Below, piece by piece: positions 22,238-33,193 of a stretch of 64,000 bases of DNA. The position numbers and the translations under genes were made by a program. Position 1 is the first letter of the stretch; each line of letters begins with the position of its first letter. The stretch spans positions 372,001 through 436,000 of the forward strand of contig JANAVB010006998.1 in NCBI GenBank assembly GCA_029216955.1, in the 5' to 3' direction. The notes below the pieces were generated by a model. The model saw only the letters and a program-made list of their open reading frames with translations. It was not told where the DNA came from and searched no databases. The stretch is from Iris pallida (taxonomy: Eukaryota > Streptophyta > Magnoliopsida > Asparagales > Iridaceae).

Positions 22238-22240
<3 letters not shown>
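22158..22240 (+). other. Truncated leader of a second A-type copy
   Basis: About 80 bp of 5' leader following the primer site, ending abruptly in the TA microsatellite. No gag follows; the rest of this copy has been lost. Confidence 0.6.

Positions 22241-22313
<73 letters not shown>
22241..22313. repeat. (TA)n microsatellite left of element B
   Basis: Pure TA dinucleotide run. Element B inserted within it, and the run continues at 38979-39041. The flanking ATATA is compatible with a 5 bp target duplication but cannot be proven in such sequence. Confidence 0.92.
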
Positions 22314-22317
<4 letters not shown>

Positions 22318-22384
22318 GGTCCTAAAAATCAAGTTGCACCCCTCAAAAAAGCAATAAAAACCAAATTGCACACCCTTCAATGAA

Positions 22385-22905
22385 CTGCGCAGGAAGCAGA
22401 TTGTGCAACAAATCAACTGCGCGAGGTTGAACTGCGCCAATATCCAAGCGCGCAATGCTGACGTGGCAACGTCATCATTACCTGACACAAAATCAGATTT
22501 TCTGACAACTGACAGCCCGAAAAGCGAGGAGTCTATTCGTTTCTCGAGCCGCGCCGCATTCTAGAACAGCTGTTAGCACGGTCCAGCTGTCAACTCCCAG
22601 CACAGTCTGCCAGCCCAACTGAAGAGTAGTCTGCCAGATCCGCTTCAGCACAGTTCGATCCCAGCGCAGTCTGAAGCTAGCGCAGTTCAAGCGGCGCAAT
22701 CCATCAAGATAACTGACATTTTATACGTGGCCTACATGGCATCAATTGCTCACCACGTGGCAACCGTCTGTACACGACCATGCGTATTTCAATCAAACAA
22801 TGCCACGCGTCTAATACAGTTGAGCCACGATCGAGTAAATGCCAGCGCAGTTCGCTGTTTGTGCAGTCCAATGCCTGCGCAATCTATTCTGCACAATCCA
22901 GAAAT
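22385..22905. repeat. GCGCA(A/G)T(C/T) motif clusters in the B LTR
   Basis: The words CTGCGC, GCGCAAT and GCGCAGT recur near 22385, 22417, 22432, 22448, 22658, 22679, 22693, 22845 and 22880, with decayed forms (GTGCA, GCACA) between. Spacing is often 15-25 bp. All lie upstream of the TATA box at 22934. The 3' LTR keeps the same clusters with some sites better preserved. Confidence 0.7.
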
Positions 22906-22933
22906 AACTACTAATTAGTTATTTTCCAGAACT

Positions 22934-22943
22934 CTATAAATAG
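22934..22943 (+). promoter_or_regulatory. TATA box of the 5' LTR of B
   Basis: CTATAAATAG; the 3' LTR copy is at 38734-38743. Confidence 0.75.
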
Positions 22944-23181
22944 AGTTTCAAGTCCTTCATTATCAAGATCAGATCATTCAAGATCATCATCATAGATCAG
23001 GAGTTCTTGTCCAAGTGCTGCTGCATTCTTCAGAGGCTATCGTCTTCAAAGTTTACATCGTCCAAGGGATAAAACGATCGTCTTCAGATTGGATTCCTAT
23101 AGTTGTACTTTCCCAGAATTCAATTGTAATCTTCTTACAAAGTTTGTGAAATAAAAAAAACTTTTGTTTTTATAAACAAAA

Positions 23182-23200
23182 TGGTGACTCTGCTGGGGAC
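23182..23200 (+). promoter_or_regulatory. Primer-binding site of element B
   Basis: TGGTGACTCTGCTGGGGAC, three bases after the 5' LTR. It primes minus-strand cDNA synthesis from a host tRNA. Confidence 0.85.
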
Positions 23201-23276
23201 GACTTTCTCCTCCGACGAGGAAGTGACAACTCAATGTGACGTTGCGTCTATCGAAAAGACGTAGAAGACGCTGGTT

Positions 23277-23975
23277 ATGAAGGTCAACCAGACTGCCTAC
23301 GAGGCGATGATCAACTCTGGGGCTACTCGTCGCACTGCAACCTCTGCCAAGAGTAAGGTTCGTTCAGTGTGGACTCCAAAGTCCTCTGCGCAGTCCTATG
23401 CGCAATCATCTTTGCAACCTGTGGTCTCTGCTGCTAATGAGCCACTGGCCACTTTTGCTTCTGTGCAAAACACCACTCGCGCTACCAAAGCGCAAGCCAG
23501 AGCTCCTGTGCAGTGTACTGCTGCTCTTGCTGTCGCACAAGCCATTTTCTTTGTTGCTATGGCAAAATGCAAGACTTCTCTCCCCTTGGCGCAGTTGGTG
23601 ACCTATTTTCCTCCTGCGCAATCCACTGAAGCCAGAAATCCTGCTGCGTAAACTACAGTTTCTATGGCGAAAAGGCTATCTATCAAAGCTTTCCAAGCGC
23701 AATCAACCAATGCGCCTATTGCCACTTCAACCTTTGTGCAAGCTGTTCCAGCAAAATCTAATAGGGGTAGCCCTTTGGCTAATCTCCCTTCTTCTCACAG
23801 CAAGGGGAAAAACTCTGCTCCTCTTCCCAAGCACCCTGTTGCTCTAGCACAATCCACTGGGGGTAGTCTGTTGACTGTTCCTCTTCCTCCTCAGAACAAA
23901 AAAAAGGCCCGTTGGTCTTTTTTCGAACTTCCACGTTCCACAACTTGGAAGATAACAGAGGGAAATTCTTTTTAG
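23277..23975 (+). pseudogene. ORF1 of element B, function unknown
   Basis: Starts at ATG 23277 (MKVNQTAYEAMINSGATRR) and runs in one frame to 23975, broken by a TAA at 23649-23651. It is Ala/Ser/Gln-rich with recurrent AQS triplets and no recognised domain. Tat elements such as Ogre are known to carry an ORF of unknown role ahead of gag. The AQS triplets are encoded by GCGCA(A/G)TC, the word repeated in this element's LTR, so part of the frame may be a translated motif array. The 23976-24325 interval holds no frame I can support. Confidence 0.5.
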
Positions 23976-24325
23976 CCAACCCTTCTTCACAAAACAAGGG
24001 AAAAGGTCCTTTGGACTTTTATCAGTCTTCTCCGATTTTTATCGTAGAAGATTAATCTGAACATGCTTCAGTACCAATCAGTACAAGAACTCTCTCAAAC
24101 AAGAGTTCTTCTCTCCCTGCTAAAGGGAAATGTACTGATCAAAGAGGTATTCTGCCTACTCCGGTAGCGGAATTCCGATATCTCTTAACTCTCCGGATAT
24201 CCCGCTCATAGCAAGGAAAATTACTGGTATCTCAGACAGAAACCCCTGGGAGTGAGTTTGCTGATCTACGGGATTATCTCAATAGACCTCGGTCTACAAT
24301 AACTTCGGCAAAATGCAAGCAATCA

Positions 24326-26371
24326 ATGCCGAAGATGAACTTGCATCAGAGGCAAGTTTCCAGGATAAAAAATCCTGACACCTATGCTAATGAAGTGAGT
24401 ACTTCTCTATATACTCACGGGACAAATCATCTGAAGAACCAAAACCATGTTCTAAATGTGGTCAAAGAACATATCCCTCGGACTTCTTCTCGTCCCGTCA
24501 TTATTCCAGATCTCCGAGAGCACCTCAAACAAAAACGGGACAACATCTCAACACCTCCAGTTCAACCACTTGAACATCATTGTAATCACAAGGTCGTCAT
24601 CAAGTGCTGTTGCCAAACAACAAAATGATCTGTTTTCGATCGTTTGAATTTTGCAACGTCTGAACCAATGTCAGAAGACACAGACGAAGTGTTGTATGCT
24701 TCCGTCAACATGGCTTCTCGAGACACTGGGGGTAGAAAGTGCTCCAAATACGGCAAGCCTCGCAGGCCCAGCCAGCGGTACCTAGATTTACTCCAAGAAT
24801 CTTCTAAAGGTGTATTTCGACACACCCGATCCCGAAGTCGAGACACAATGGGGCATAGGAATCTTCTCTAAGATCCCTCTGGTCATCTTCCTATTTCCTA
24901 TTCAGGAGATGATTCCTTCTCTGATTATGATACATACAGCGAAAGTTCTGAACAGACAGTGTCTTCTACTGTACCTAGAGAAGTGATAGCTTATGTTGTC
25001 ACTGAAGACACAGATGCTTCCAGTTCAGCAAATCAAGAACAACGAATAGCTGCACTGGAAGACAAGCTGAAGACCATGGCTGAAATGGTCGCAAGTATGC
25101 ATTCTATCATTGTGGCCCAACATACAGTACCACCGACTGCACCTGCTGTAAATCCAGAAATTATAGCATCGTCGGTACCTGTTAATACAGGTCTGGGGAT
25201 AGTATCTCCTCAAATACCCCATGTACAAATTCAACCCACACCCAGTCAGTCAGGAGCTTGGGGTAGCACTTACCATGCTGTTCCTCCTCCTAACACTCAG
25301 CCTGCTCCTTCTTCATCATCGGAGGATGCTAATGAAGCTGTCAAACTCTTGCGCACTCAATTCGAGGCCTTCAAAGAGAAGGACAACTTACAAAGATTGG
25401 AGATCAAACAATCCTATCCAGTTGAATGGAAGGAAGTCCCATTTCCTCCAAAGTACAAAATCCCTACAATTTTACTGTTTGACGGCAGCACTTCTTCGAG
25501 TCAGTTTATTAACCACTTTGAAGTAATGACTGTTCAACTTTAGCCAAATGACGCTCTTCTTACTAGGGTGTTCGTCGGCTGTTTAGTCGGTATAGCATAC
25601 GATTGGTACAGGAGCATGCCCGATGGCTGTATCACCTTTTTCTCGGGTTTAAAACAAATCTTCTTGGAGCGATTCTACGAGGGAATCAACGATATGACCA
25701 TGTCGGCCCTCAACAAGATCAAACAAAGACATAATGAAACCGCTGAGAGTTTCATTGAAAGATTCTGCCGAGAAGCATTAAAAATGCCTCCTGGAACTCC
25801 GGCCGCTGTCACTATAGATACCTGCAAGGCAAATCTTTTGCCTATCATCAGCATGTGGACGGGATCAACTCAATTTCAAGACTGGCCATCATTCATTGTC
25901 AATGCTAAAGCAGCTGAAGTTAGTACTGACAAATTCAAGCAGTTGGAGGTACACATGTCTAACCCCGACTGGGATGAACACCCGATAGCTAGTAGCGGTA
26001 ATCGCCAAAAAAACTACAAGGGTAAAGAAACTTTAAACATCAACTTGAAGAACAAAGAATCTCTGGCTGTCAACGTAGCTCCACCTACGTCTGCTTCTAC
26101 TCCTTCTGTCCCTCCACCAAGGAAAACTCGTCCGAAAGTAGAGTACTCCTTTGACGAGAATGACACCGTGAGCATCTTTGATTGCTTGATCAAAAGCAAT
26201 AAGCTCCAACTCCCAGACCCGGAGAAGCCCGACGAGGTCGGTAAGACTGATCAACCCAAATATTGTTTTTATCACAGGTTCATTGGGCATCCCACTCAAG
26301 CATGTTACATGCTCAAAGGCAAAATTCAGGAGTTAGTCAATGCTGGTGTTGTCACTCTTCAACAAGATTAG
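24326..26371 (+). pseudogene. gag: Gag of element B
   Basis: One frame with in-frame stops ending at 24628, 24871 and 25543, closing at TAG 26371. The N-terminal part has a predicted coiled coil (EQRIAALEDKLKTMAEMVAS, about 25035-25100). The gag core lies at about 25590-25950 (LKQIFLERFYEG, MSALNKIKQRHNETAESFIERFCREA). A Tat-type zinc-knuckle-like motif follows near 26258-26325 (YCFYHRFIGHPTQACYMLKGKIQEL). The protein would form particles with element RNA. Every stop could be explained by a C-to-T change at a Gln codon, and the frame is otherwise unshifted. Confidence 0.83.
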
Positions 26372-27733
26372 AAGACTGTTACTGCGAACATGGTCTCAGT
26401 ACAGTTCGGTAACTTCCCTCCACAGATGGTACAGCATGGTGTCATCCCTATCCCCAAGGCCACCCTTAAGATCGAGAATCTTCCTCCTCCATGGAGTGAA
26501 GGTCTCGTTCCCCTATCTCTTGATAGCGAGATTATGTGGATCCACCCAGACCTTGTTACAGACTTCGAGGCTCCTTCTAAGCAAAAAGACCGCTCCAAGG
26601 GCAAAACAAAGATCTGCAATATGGTATCTTTTGACTCCATAGTTGAAGAGGAAATCCTACTGGGTACCAGGTCAGGAAAAGCCTATCTACGGGAACTTCC
26701 CGAAACTCAAGAAAACTCTGCTTCTTCTTCTGAGTCCACTCCAGTGTAACCTGTCTCTTTAGAGGGTATCCCTTCTGCATCCTCACCGGTTGTAGAACCC
26801 ATTCCTCCCAAATCGACAGCAGCTGACAAAGGCAAATAACAAGTCCGCTTCGACAAACCTTTGAAGAAGTCATCTCCTTCTGGACTTGAGAAGCCATACA
26901 ATTTTGATATTTTGGCCCAACTAGCCAATACACCGGCCAGGCTGTCGATCTTCGAGCTCTTACGCCTCTCCAAAGAGACTCGAAAATCTCTGAGTGAAGC
27001 TCTAATGCAGGCAGAAACTTGCCTAACCCTTCTAAAGAAGCCGAAAGCAGAGCCTGTCTCTTGTCTCCATTGCCACAGTGTGTTGGAATTAATTCCAAAC
27101 ATTACCTTGACACAGGATGATATGCTGATGGAAGACAATAGGCATGACCGTCCTTTATACTATACAGGATACGTCGACTCGATGAAGGTCGATCGTATTC
27201 TGATAGATCCTGGGTCCGCACTCAGTATCATGCTGAGGACAATGCTAGACGTGTTGAAAATCCCAGTACGTAATCTTTCTAGCACAATCACCACCATCCT
27301 GGGGTTCAACCAAGGAAGAAGTGAGCCTCTGGGCAAGATTCGCCTAAAACTCCAAATAGGCAATCTCGGCACGAAGGTGACCTTCTATATTATAGACAAC
27401 CATGGTTGCTCTTACAATGCTCTTTTGGGAAGACCATTTCTTTATGAACATGACATTGTTTCTCCAACTTTCCATCAATGTTTCAAGTATGTTGATGACA
27501 ATGGAGTGGTTCAAAAAGAGGTTGCGGATCTCAACCCTTTCAAAGGTGTCGAAGCATATTGTAATGATGCTCGTATGTATAAAGATGAGTTTATGAAGGT
27601 AGTACTGGCTCTGGACAATGAAGAAGAACAAGAGGCAGTGCCCAATGACACCCTCATCATACCTGTTAAAGGGCGTATTTTTCATCCTCAGTCCTCCAAA
27701 CCACGGGCTATTCACTTACCAGTCCGGAAGTAA
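26372..27733 (+). pseudogene. pol: Linker and aspartic protease of element B
   Basis: Continues the gag frame, with stops ending at 26749 and near 26839. The retroviral-type protease occupies about 27150-27480. The active-site segment is LIDPGSALSIM with Asp at codon 27206, where most relatives read DGGS or DSGS, so the Pro is unusual. The flap and C-terminal motif YNALLGRPFL are intact. It would cleave the polyprotein. The frame closes at TAA 27731-27733. Confidence 0.8.
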
Positions 27734-28525
27734 CCAACCGATGGTGGTCAAGATCAAAGGGAGCTCACCTCTTCTGAGCCACTTGTTATCGACCTACGTC
27801 GTAACAAGGATAAAAGGCAGCTCACCTCTTCTGAGCCACTTGTTATTGATTTATCTCATAACAAGGATAAAAGGGAGCTCACCTCTTCTGAGCTGCTTGT
27901 TATCGACCTTCGTCGTAGCAAGCCTCCTCCACGTTCGTTTTCTCCCCCTCTTGTAATCAATCTGACCAAGCCTGCTAAGGTTAAAGGTCCTATTGTAAAT
28001 ACAGATGTACAAATCAATAAAAAGACATCTCCTTTCCAGTATACTAATGTCATTTATCATACTAAATGCTATTTGGATATGTTAGATAGCTTTCAGTCAT
28101 TTACAATGGGAGTTGTACAGTCTCTTCAAACAGAGGTCTTACTCGAACACCCAGATGATTCATATTTTGTTGTCCCTTCTCGGAAGAGAGGCGAGAGTCC
28201 AATACTTTTTAGTAAAGGGCCAGAACAAAAATTCAGCTATACGGATGATAGCAAAAATAATGATATAGGATGTCTCCAACTCCGTCGTTATAGTCAACAA
28301 TCAAAAGACATCATCCGAAAGATGGGTTATGACTTCAAGAATGGCCTCAACTATGGTAAGGGTAGACGAACTCCTATCCGTACAGTTGTTCCGAAAGAAA
28401 AATCAGAGATGTACTACAGCAGGACAAAAAGAGATCTCGGATATGCGTCACCTCCAGTCTTATCTCCAATAGCCTCCGAGTCTGATAGTGAAGAGCGCTC
28501 TAACTCTTCTGATTCCAGATCTTAG
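27734..28525 (+). pseudogene. Linker between protease and RT in element B
   Basis: The same frame continues after the stop through a 57 bp tandem repeat and then DMLDSFQSFTMGVVQSL, YFVVPSRKRGE and MGYDFKNGLNYGKGRRTPI up to TAG 28523-28525. I recognise no catalytic domain. Gly-containing linkers like FKNGLNYGKGRRTP (G-patch-like) are seen ahead of RT in Tat elements, but the assignment is tentative. Confidence 0.45.
27759..27930 (+). repeat. 57 bp in-frame tandem repeat in the B linker
   Basis: Three units, with AGCTCACCTCTTCTGAGC starting near 27762, 27819 and 27876. The 57 bp period is 19 codons, so each unit encodes an ELTSSEPLVIDL-type repeat. Confidence 0.85.
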
Positions 28526-30124
28526 AATTCTGACACCAATATCGGCCAAGTTTATCGATTAATTGTATCTTCTAACATGGTCTCCGCTGAACTTCCAGAA
28601 GGTTATGACGAAGATATCAAAGAAAATCCCGAAACAGATCCTCGGGCTCAACGAATGGATACCCAATGGGAACTCCGATTCGAACAACGAGAACCTCCTA
28701 CTGAAGATCAATTGGTCCAAATTAACGTAGGAGAAAACGGGTCACCTCGTCCAATTTTCATCAGCAAGAACCTCCCCGAGGCGGATAAGCAAGAACTAAT
28801 TCTTCTTATTCGAGAATACATTGATGTCTTCGCCTGGAGTTATGAAGACATGCCAGGTTTAGATCCCAAAATTGCCACTCATAAACTGAATATTTTGCCT
28901 AATGCAAAACCAGTTAAACAGCAGTAAAGGCGGTTCAAGCCAAAAATGATGGACGCTATTGATGATGAAGTCAAAAAGCTTATAGCTTGTGGCTTTATTC
29001 GAGAAGAACAATATCCAGATTGGGTAGCCAACGTTGTCCCAGTCTTGAAGAAGAATGGCAAAGTTCGAGTTTGCATCGACTTCCAGGATCTTAATGAAGC
29101 CTATCCAAAAGATGAGTTTCCTCTCTCTATCACAGATGTCATGATCGACAATACTTGTGGGTTTGAGCGAATATCCTTCATAGATGGATTTTCTGGATAT
29201 AATCAGATTCGGATGAATCCTGAAGATAAAAAACACACTTCTTTCCGCACTTCTCGCGGAGTCTACTGCTATACTGTGATGCCATTTGGTCTCAAGAACG
29301 TGGTTGCAACTTACCAACGAGCTATGAGTACCATCTTTCGAGATCATCTTTGTAAGACTGTTGAATGTTATGTCGATGATATTGCAGTCAAGAGCCGTCT
29401 AAAGGAAGATCACATCTAAGACTTAAGAATAATCTTCAATCTGATGCGCCAACATCAACTCAAAATGAATCCTACCAAGTCATTCTTGGGTGTCTCTAAT
29501 GGCAAATTTTTCGGCTTCATCATTACCTCTAAAGGTATACACGTGGATCCCGAGAAGATCAAAGCCATTCAAGAGATGCGTCCTCCACGCAACTTAAAAG
29601 AGCTACGAGGATTCCAAGGTCGACTTACGTATATCAGGAGGTTCATTTCAAATCTATCTGGACGTTGCAGACCATTTACTCAGCTAATGAAGAAGGGAGT
29701 ATCTTTCATTTGGACTGAAGAATGTCAACGAGCATTTGACGACATAAAACAATATTTCATGAACCCACCAGTCTTGGTACCACCGATCTCGGGCATACCA
29801 TTCTTAATGTATGTCCCTGCTATGGATCATTCATTGGGAGCTTTACTTGCCCAGAAGAACAAAGAAGGCCATGAATAAGCCATCTACTATCTTAGTCGTA
29901 CTATGATTGGTGCCGAAGACCGTTATAGTCCGGTCGAAAAAGAATGCTTAGCTCTTATGTTTGCTGTTCAAAAGACGAGGCATTACATCATTGGCCAAAC
30001 TATTTATGTCATATCCCGAGTTAATCTTCTTCGGGTACTGATGAAGAAGCCTAGCGCACTCAATTCCCGACTGGCTACATGGGCCATTCTACTAGCCCAG
30101 TATGACATGATTTATGTTCCATAA
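28526..30124 (+). pseudogene. pol: Reverse transcriptase and RNase H of element B
   Basis: Same frame as gag, with stops ending at 28927, 29419 and 29878. RT spans about 28930-29640: VRVCIDFQDLNEAYPKDEFPL, FIDGFSGYNQIRMNPED, MPFGLKNVVATYQRAM and the catalytic YVDD at 29369-29380. The thumb and connection follow (GFIITSKGIHVDPEKIKAI, LRGFQGRLTYIRRFI). The first RNase H is at about 29800-30110 (MYVPAMDHSLGALLAQ, VEKECLALMFAVQ); the ISRVNLL segment has Asn where relatives usually have Asp. The frame ends at TAA 30122-30124 next to a frameshift into the following ORF. Confidence 0.88.
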
Positions 30125-32026
30125 AAGTCTGTCAAAGGTCAAGGCGCTGGCTGATTTTTTAGCAGCTCATCCTGTTCCGGAGACGTCTAAGCTTTATGAT
30201 GAAATTCCAGACGAGACATTGGAATCAAATATGATCTTCGAAGAATTTCCTACTTGGCGTCTATTCTTTGACGGTGCATCCAGGATCGGGCCGAATGGTG
30301 CCATTGTCGCAGGAGTTGGGGTTGTTCTTATTTCTCCAGACGGGTCAACTATCCAAAGAGCCTATTCCCTAGATGAACCCTGCTCCAACAACGTAGCAGA
30401 ATACAATGCTCTTCTTATTGGCCTTCAATTAGCTAAACAACTAGACATCGAATATCTTGAAGTCTATGGCGACTCCAAGCTGGTTGTTAACCAGGTTAGA
30501 GGAACCTATGAAGTTCGTCATCAAGATCTAGTGCCTTATCATGAAGCTGCGACTTATATGGCTACATATTTCAAGGCTTTCTTCATTGAATATGTTCAAC
30601 GAGCTTGTAACACTAAAGCAGATGCTTTGGCCAATCTTGCAGCATTCTTAGCCATACCTATTAAAAGACAACAGGTGGTGGTTGTCTCTAATCGGGAATT
30701 GTTTTGCATCGAAAACAATCGCAATATTGAGTTTAGTAATTTTAATGAGGCCAATGTTATCAGTGAAGATTGGAGAGCTCCCTTCATCGACTTCGTGGTC
30801 CATGATATACTTCCTGAAGATCCTAAGGAGGCTACGAGTATTCGTCGACGGTCTCTGCGATTCTACTACGATCAGACTACTAAGACTCTCTATCGACGGA
30901 CTTATGACGGTCTTCTCTTACGCTGTCTTGCTGGTGATGAAGCAAAGCAAGTATTACGTGAAGCTCACGATGGTGTTTGCAGAGCACATCAACTCGGTCC
31001 TAAACTACAAGATCGTATCCGACGCATGGTTTACTATTGGCCCTCTATGGTATCTGATGCCATCGAATATGTAAGAAAATATCGAGCTTGTCAAACCCAT
31101 GCAGATTTTATTCACCAACCTTTGGAATTTCTACATCCAACTGCTGCTTCCTGGCCTTTCGAAGCTTGGAGCATGGATATTATTGGTACTATCAACCCTT
31201 CTTCTTCTAGAGGACATCGGTTCATACTAGCAATAACCGATTACTTCTCCAAATGGGCTGAAGCTATACCTCTGGCTGAAGTCAAAACCAGCAGCATCAT
31301 CAATTTCGTCAAACACCATGTCATCTATAGATTTGGTGTACCTCGACGAATCATTCACGACAATGGACCACAGTTTATTAGCCAGAAGTTTACCAGGTTT
31401 TGTTACGATCATCGGATTGACAATGTCGCTTCGACAGCTTACAATTCTGCTGCTAAAGGTTTAGCTGAAGCATTTAACAAGACTATTATCAAACTCCTTA
31501 AGAAGTTTATATCTACTAACAATCGGAATTGGAGTGAGAAACTTGGGAAATGTCTATGGGCCTACCGTACTACGGTCCGTAACCCTACAGGCTGTATGCC
31601 TTTTTCTCTTGTGTATGGTTGTGAAGCAGTTCTACCTTTAGAACTTCAGATCCCATCCTTGCGGATTGCCATTGCCAATGAGCTCACTACAGAGAACAAT
31701 GACCTCCTTCGACTTCAAGAATTAGAAGCGCTCGACGAGAAACGGTTATTGGCTCAACAGCATATTGAGTTATATCAAGCCCGAATCTCAAAGCTTTTAA
31801 TCGTAAAGTTAAGGTCAGAGTTTTTCAGAAAGGAGAACTGGTTCTAACCGTCAGACGTCCTATGACCATGACTCATATGAGCAAATAAAAATTCGATGCA
31901 AAGTGGGAAGGTCCATATATTGTGAGCAAAGTCTTCTCAAATGGAGCCTATCAACTTACAGAGTTGGACGGTCGAGTTGCAATGATGCCTATCAATGGCA
32001 AATTTCTTAAAAAGTACTATATATGA
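30114..32026 (+). pseudogene. pol: Archaeal-type RNase H and integrase of element B
   Basis: Shifted frame relative to RT. The archaeal-type RNase H (about 30250-30640) keeps four acidic residues: FFDGAS, AEYNAL, YGDSKLV and KADALA. The integrase follows: paired His in EAHDGVCRAH, then KYRACQ, where the first Cys of the expected CxxC is Tyr (codon 31079). The core has MDIIG (Asp 31176), HDNGPQF (Asp 31359) and LAEAFNK (Glu 31467), exactly DD35E. Near 31800 another frameshift occurs; the C-terminal tail (KWEGPYIV, FLKKYYI) resumes in a different frame with one stop and ends at TGA 32024-32026. The zinc-finger change and frameshifts make this integrase inactive. Confidence 0.9.
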
Positions 32027-32113
32027 ATGTAAAAAGAATTTCTTGTAAATATGACAAAATAATTCATGAATAAAATTTTATTCTTATTTTATCATAAATG
32101 GTGTTACAAGATA

Positions 32114-32440
32114 TCATGGACGAGAATCACTATCGTCCTTCTTGAAGACAGGACGAGGACCACTGCCGTCCTTTTAAAAAATGTACTCGGCAAAAGAGCC
32201 GAGAACATCCTTGTTCGAACCCACCAGAAACTTGTAAGCAGCCATCCTCATGGCCTCTTCTTCTTCAGTCTTCCCTGGTTCAAGTAGGAAGTCTAAAATA
32301 TCCCGTGGCGGCTTGGTTGCAGACGAACCTTCGTCCGTCTCTGTCTATTTTGGCTGGGCCGGATCGATTGAACGTTCCTCAGTGCCCGCTTCAACCTTCG
32401 GGGCGACCTCAGCCTTCTTAGATGCATCTCCAAACGACAT
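32114..32440 (-). pseudogene. Second antisense ORF of element B, acidic small protein
   Basis: Unrecognised product of about 108 codons on the strand opposite pol. Start MSFGDASKKAEVAPKVEAG, then a Glu-rich middle and a conserved-looking AAYKFLVGSNKDVLGSFAEY segment, ending KKDDSDSRP and TGA 32114-32116. Two in-frame stops (TAG 32345-32347, TAA 32174-32176) could each come from a Gln codon. A TATA box lies about 50 bp upstream, and a 29 bp tandem array sits directly beyond it. Its acidic make-up recalls exon 2 of the antisense gene in element A, but the sequences do not align well by eye. Confidence 0.45.
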
Positions 32441-32486
32441 CTTTATGTTGAAGAGTGAAAGTGATCATAACATCTAAATTTTTGTT

Positions 32487-32496
32487 CTATTTATAG
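32487..32496 (-). promoter_or_regulatory. TATA box of the second antisense ORF in B
   Basis: CTATAAATAG on the minus strand, about 50 bp before ATG 32440. Confidence 0.6.
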
Positions 32497-32526
32497 ACAG
32501 AGATTCGTGAAACAACGAAGCGACAC

Positions 32527-32880
32527 ATTCATCCGACGGTTCGCTCGTTCACTACATTCATCCGACGGTTCGTCCGTTCACTACATTCATCCGACGGTTC
32601 GTCCGTTCATTACATTCATCCGACGGTTCGCCCGTTCATTACATTTATCTGACGATTCACCCGTTCATCCATTCATCCGACGGTTCGCCCGTTCATTACA
32701 TTTATCCGACGGTTCACCCGTTCATCCATTCATCCAACGGTTCGCCCGTTCATTACATTTATCCGACTGTTCACCCGTTCATCCATTCATCAGATGGATC
32801 ACCCGTTTATTCAATTCCTTTGACGGTTCATCCGTTTATTCCAACGATTCATTTCGTTCATGCATTTTGACGATTAATTC
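32527..32880. repeat. 29 bp tandem repeat upstream of the antisense TATA box
   Basis: About twelve units built on ATCCGACGGTTCGCCCGTTC. GACGGTTC-type cores start at 32535, 32564, 32593, 32622, 32651, 32679, 32708, 32736, 32765, 32793 and 32822, so the period alternates 28 and 29 bp. The plus-strand frame across it is a repeat artefact. Confidence 0.92.
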
Positions 32881-32967
32881 GTTCATTCATATCAGCAACT
32901 TGTCATTTATTTGTTACCTTTGATTAAGTTGTCTACTGAAATAATGATATTCAACAAATTATATTCT

Positions 32968-32990
32968 GCCATGTCTACATTACCTCTGAG
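32968..32990 (+). other. 3' region motif shared with element A
   Basis: GCCATGTCTACATTACCTCT followed by GAG matches the recurring core of the repeats at 9355-9760 in element A. The 32881-33193 interval holds nothing else I recognise. Confidence 0.55.
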
Positions 32991-33193
32991 CAGATATAAT
33001 GAATATAATTATTTTCTAAATCAAGAAATATATCATGTCCCGGACCTCTGAATATATTTTTTATCGCTATTATTTATATCCGAATGAGATATGCAATAAA
33101 TAGTAGAGCCACAAAGAGAATGTCTTTTTATTGATCAAAATTAAAAGGCATTACAAAAAGACATGTCACAAAATAGAAGATACAAAAATCTTC

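Larger units (their letters stand above)
8143..22240 (+). mobile_element. Tat-lineage Ty3/gypsy element A, split by element C
   Basis: Visible parts: end of the integrase (8143-8848), a repeat-rich 3' region with an antisense gene (8849-11223), an LTR in two pieces (11224-12108 and 21723-22135, separated by element C), then a primer-binding site and about 80 bp of leader (22139-22240) ending in a TA microsatellite. The left end is cut by the Tekay insertion. Integrase type, polypurine tract, primer site and antisense gene all match element B, so A and B are relatives with different LTRs (about 1.3 kb against 865 bp). Confidence 0.85.
22314..23178 (+). repeat. 5' LTR of element B
   Basis: 865 bp, from TGCAGGTCCTAAAAATC to TTTTATAAACA. 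The start is TGT in the 3' copy and TGC here. It contains the GCGCA motif cluster and a TATA box. Confidence 0.93.

Noticed and set aside
22126..22488. YIYIYI-type frames on both strands (also near 38964 and 52326)
   Set aside because: They are translations of TA microsatellites.
24959..31847. Endogenous pararetrovirus (caulimovirid) origin for the RT-containing element
   Set aside because: The element has LTRs, a DD35E integrase, a polypurine tract and an archaeal-type RNase H, and lacks a movement protein or coat-protein signature.
32507..32923. 138-codon frame with repeated RRFARSLH
   Set aside because: Produced by the 29 bp tandem repeat; the period is not a multiple of three and the frame has no conserved start.
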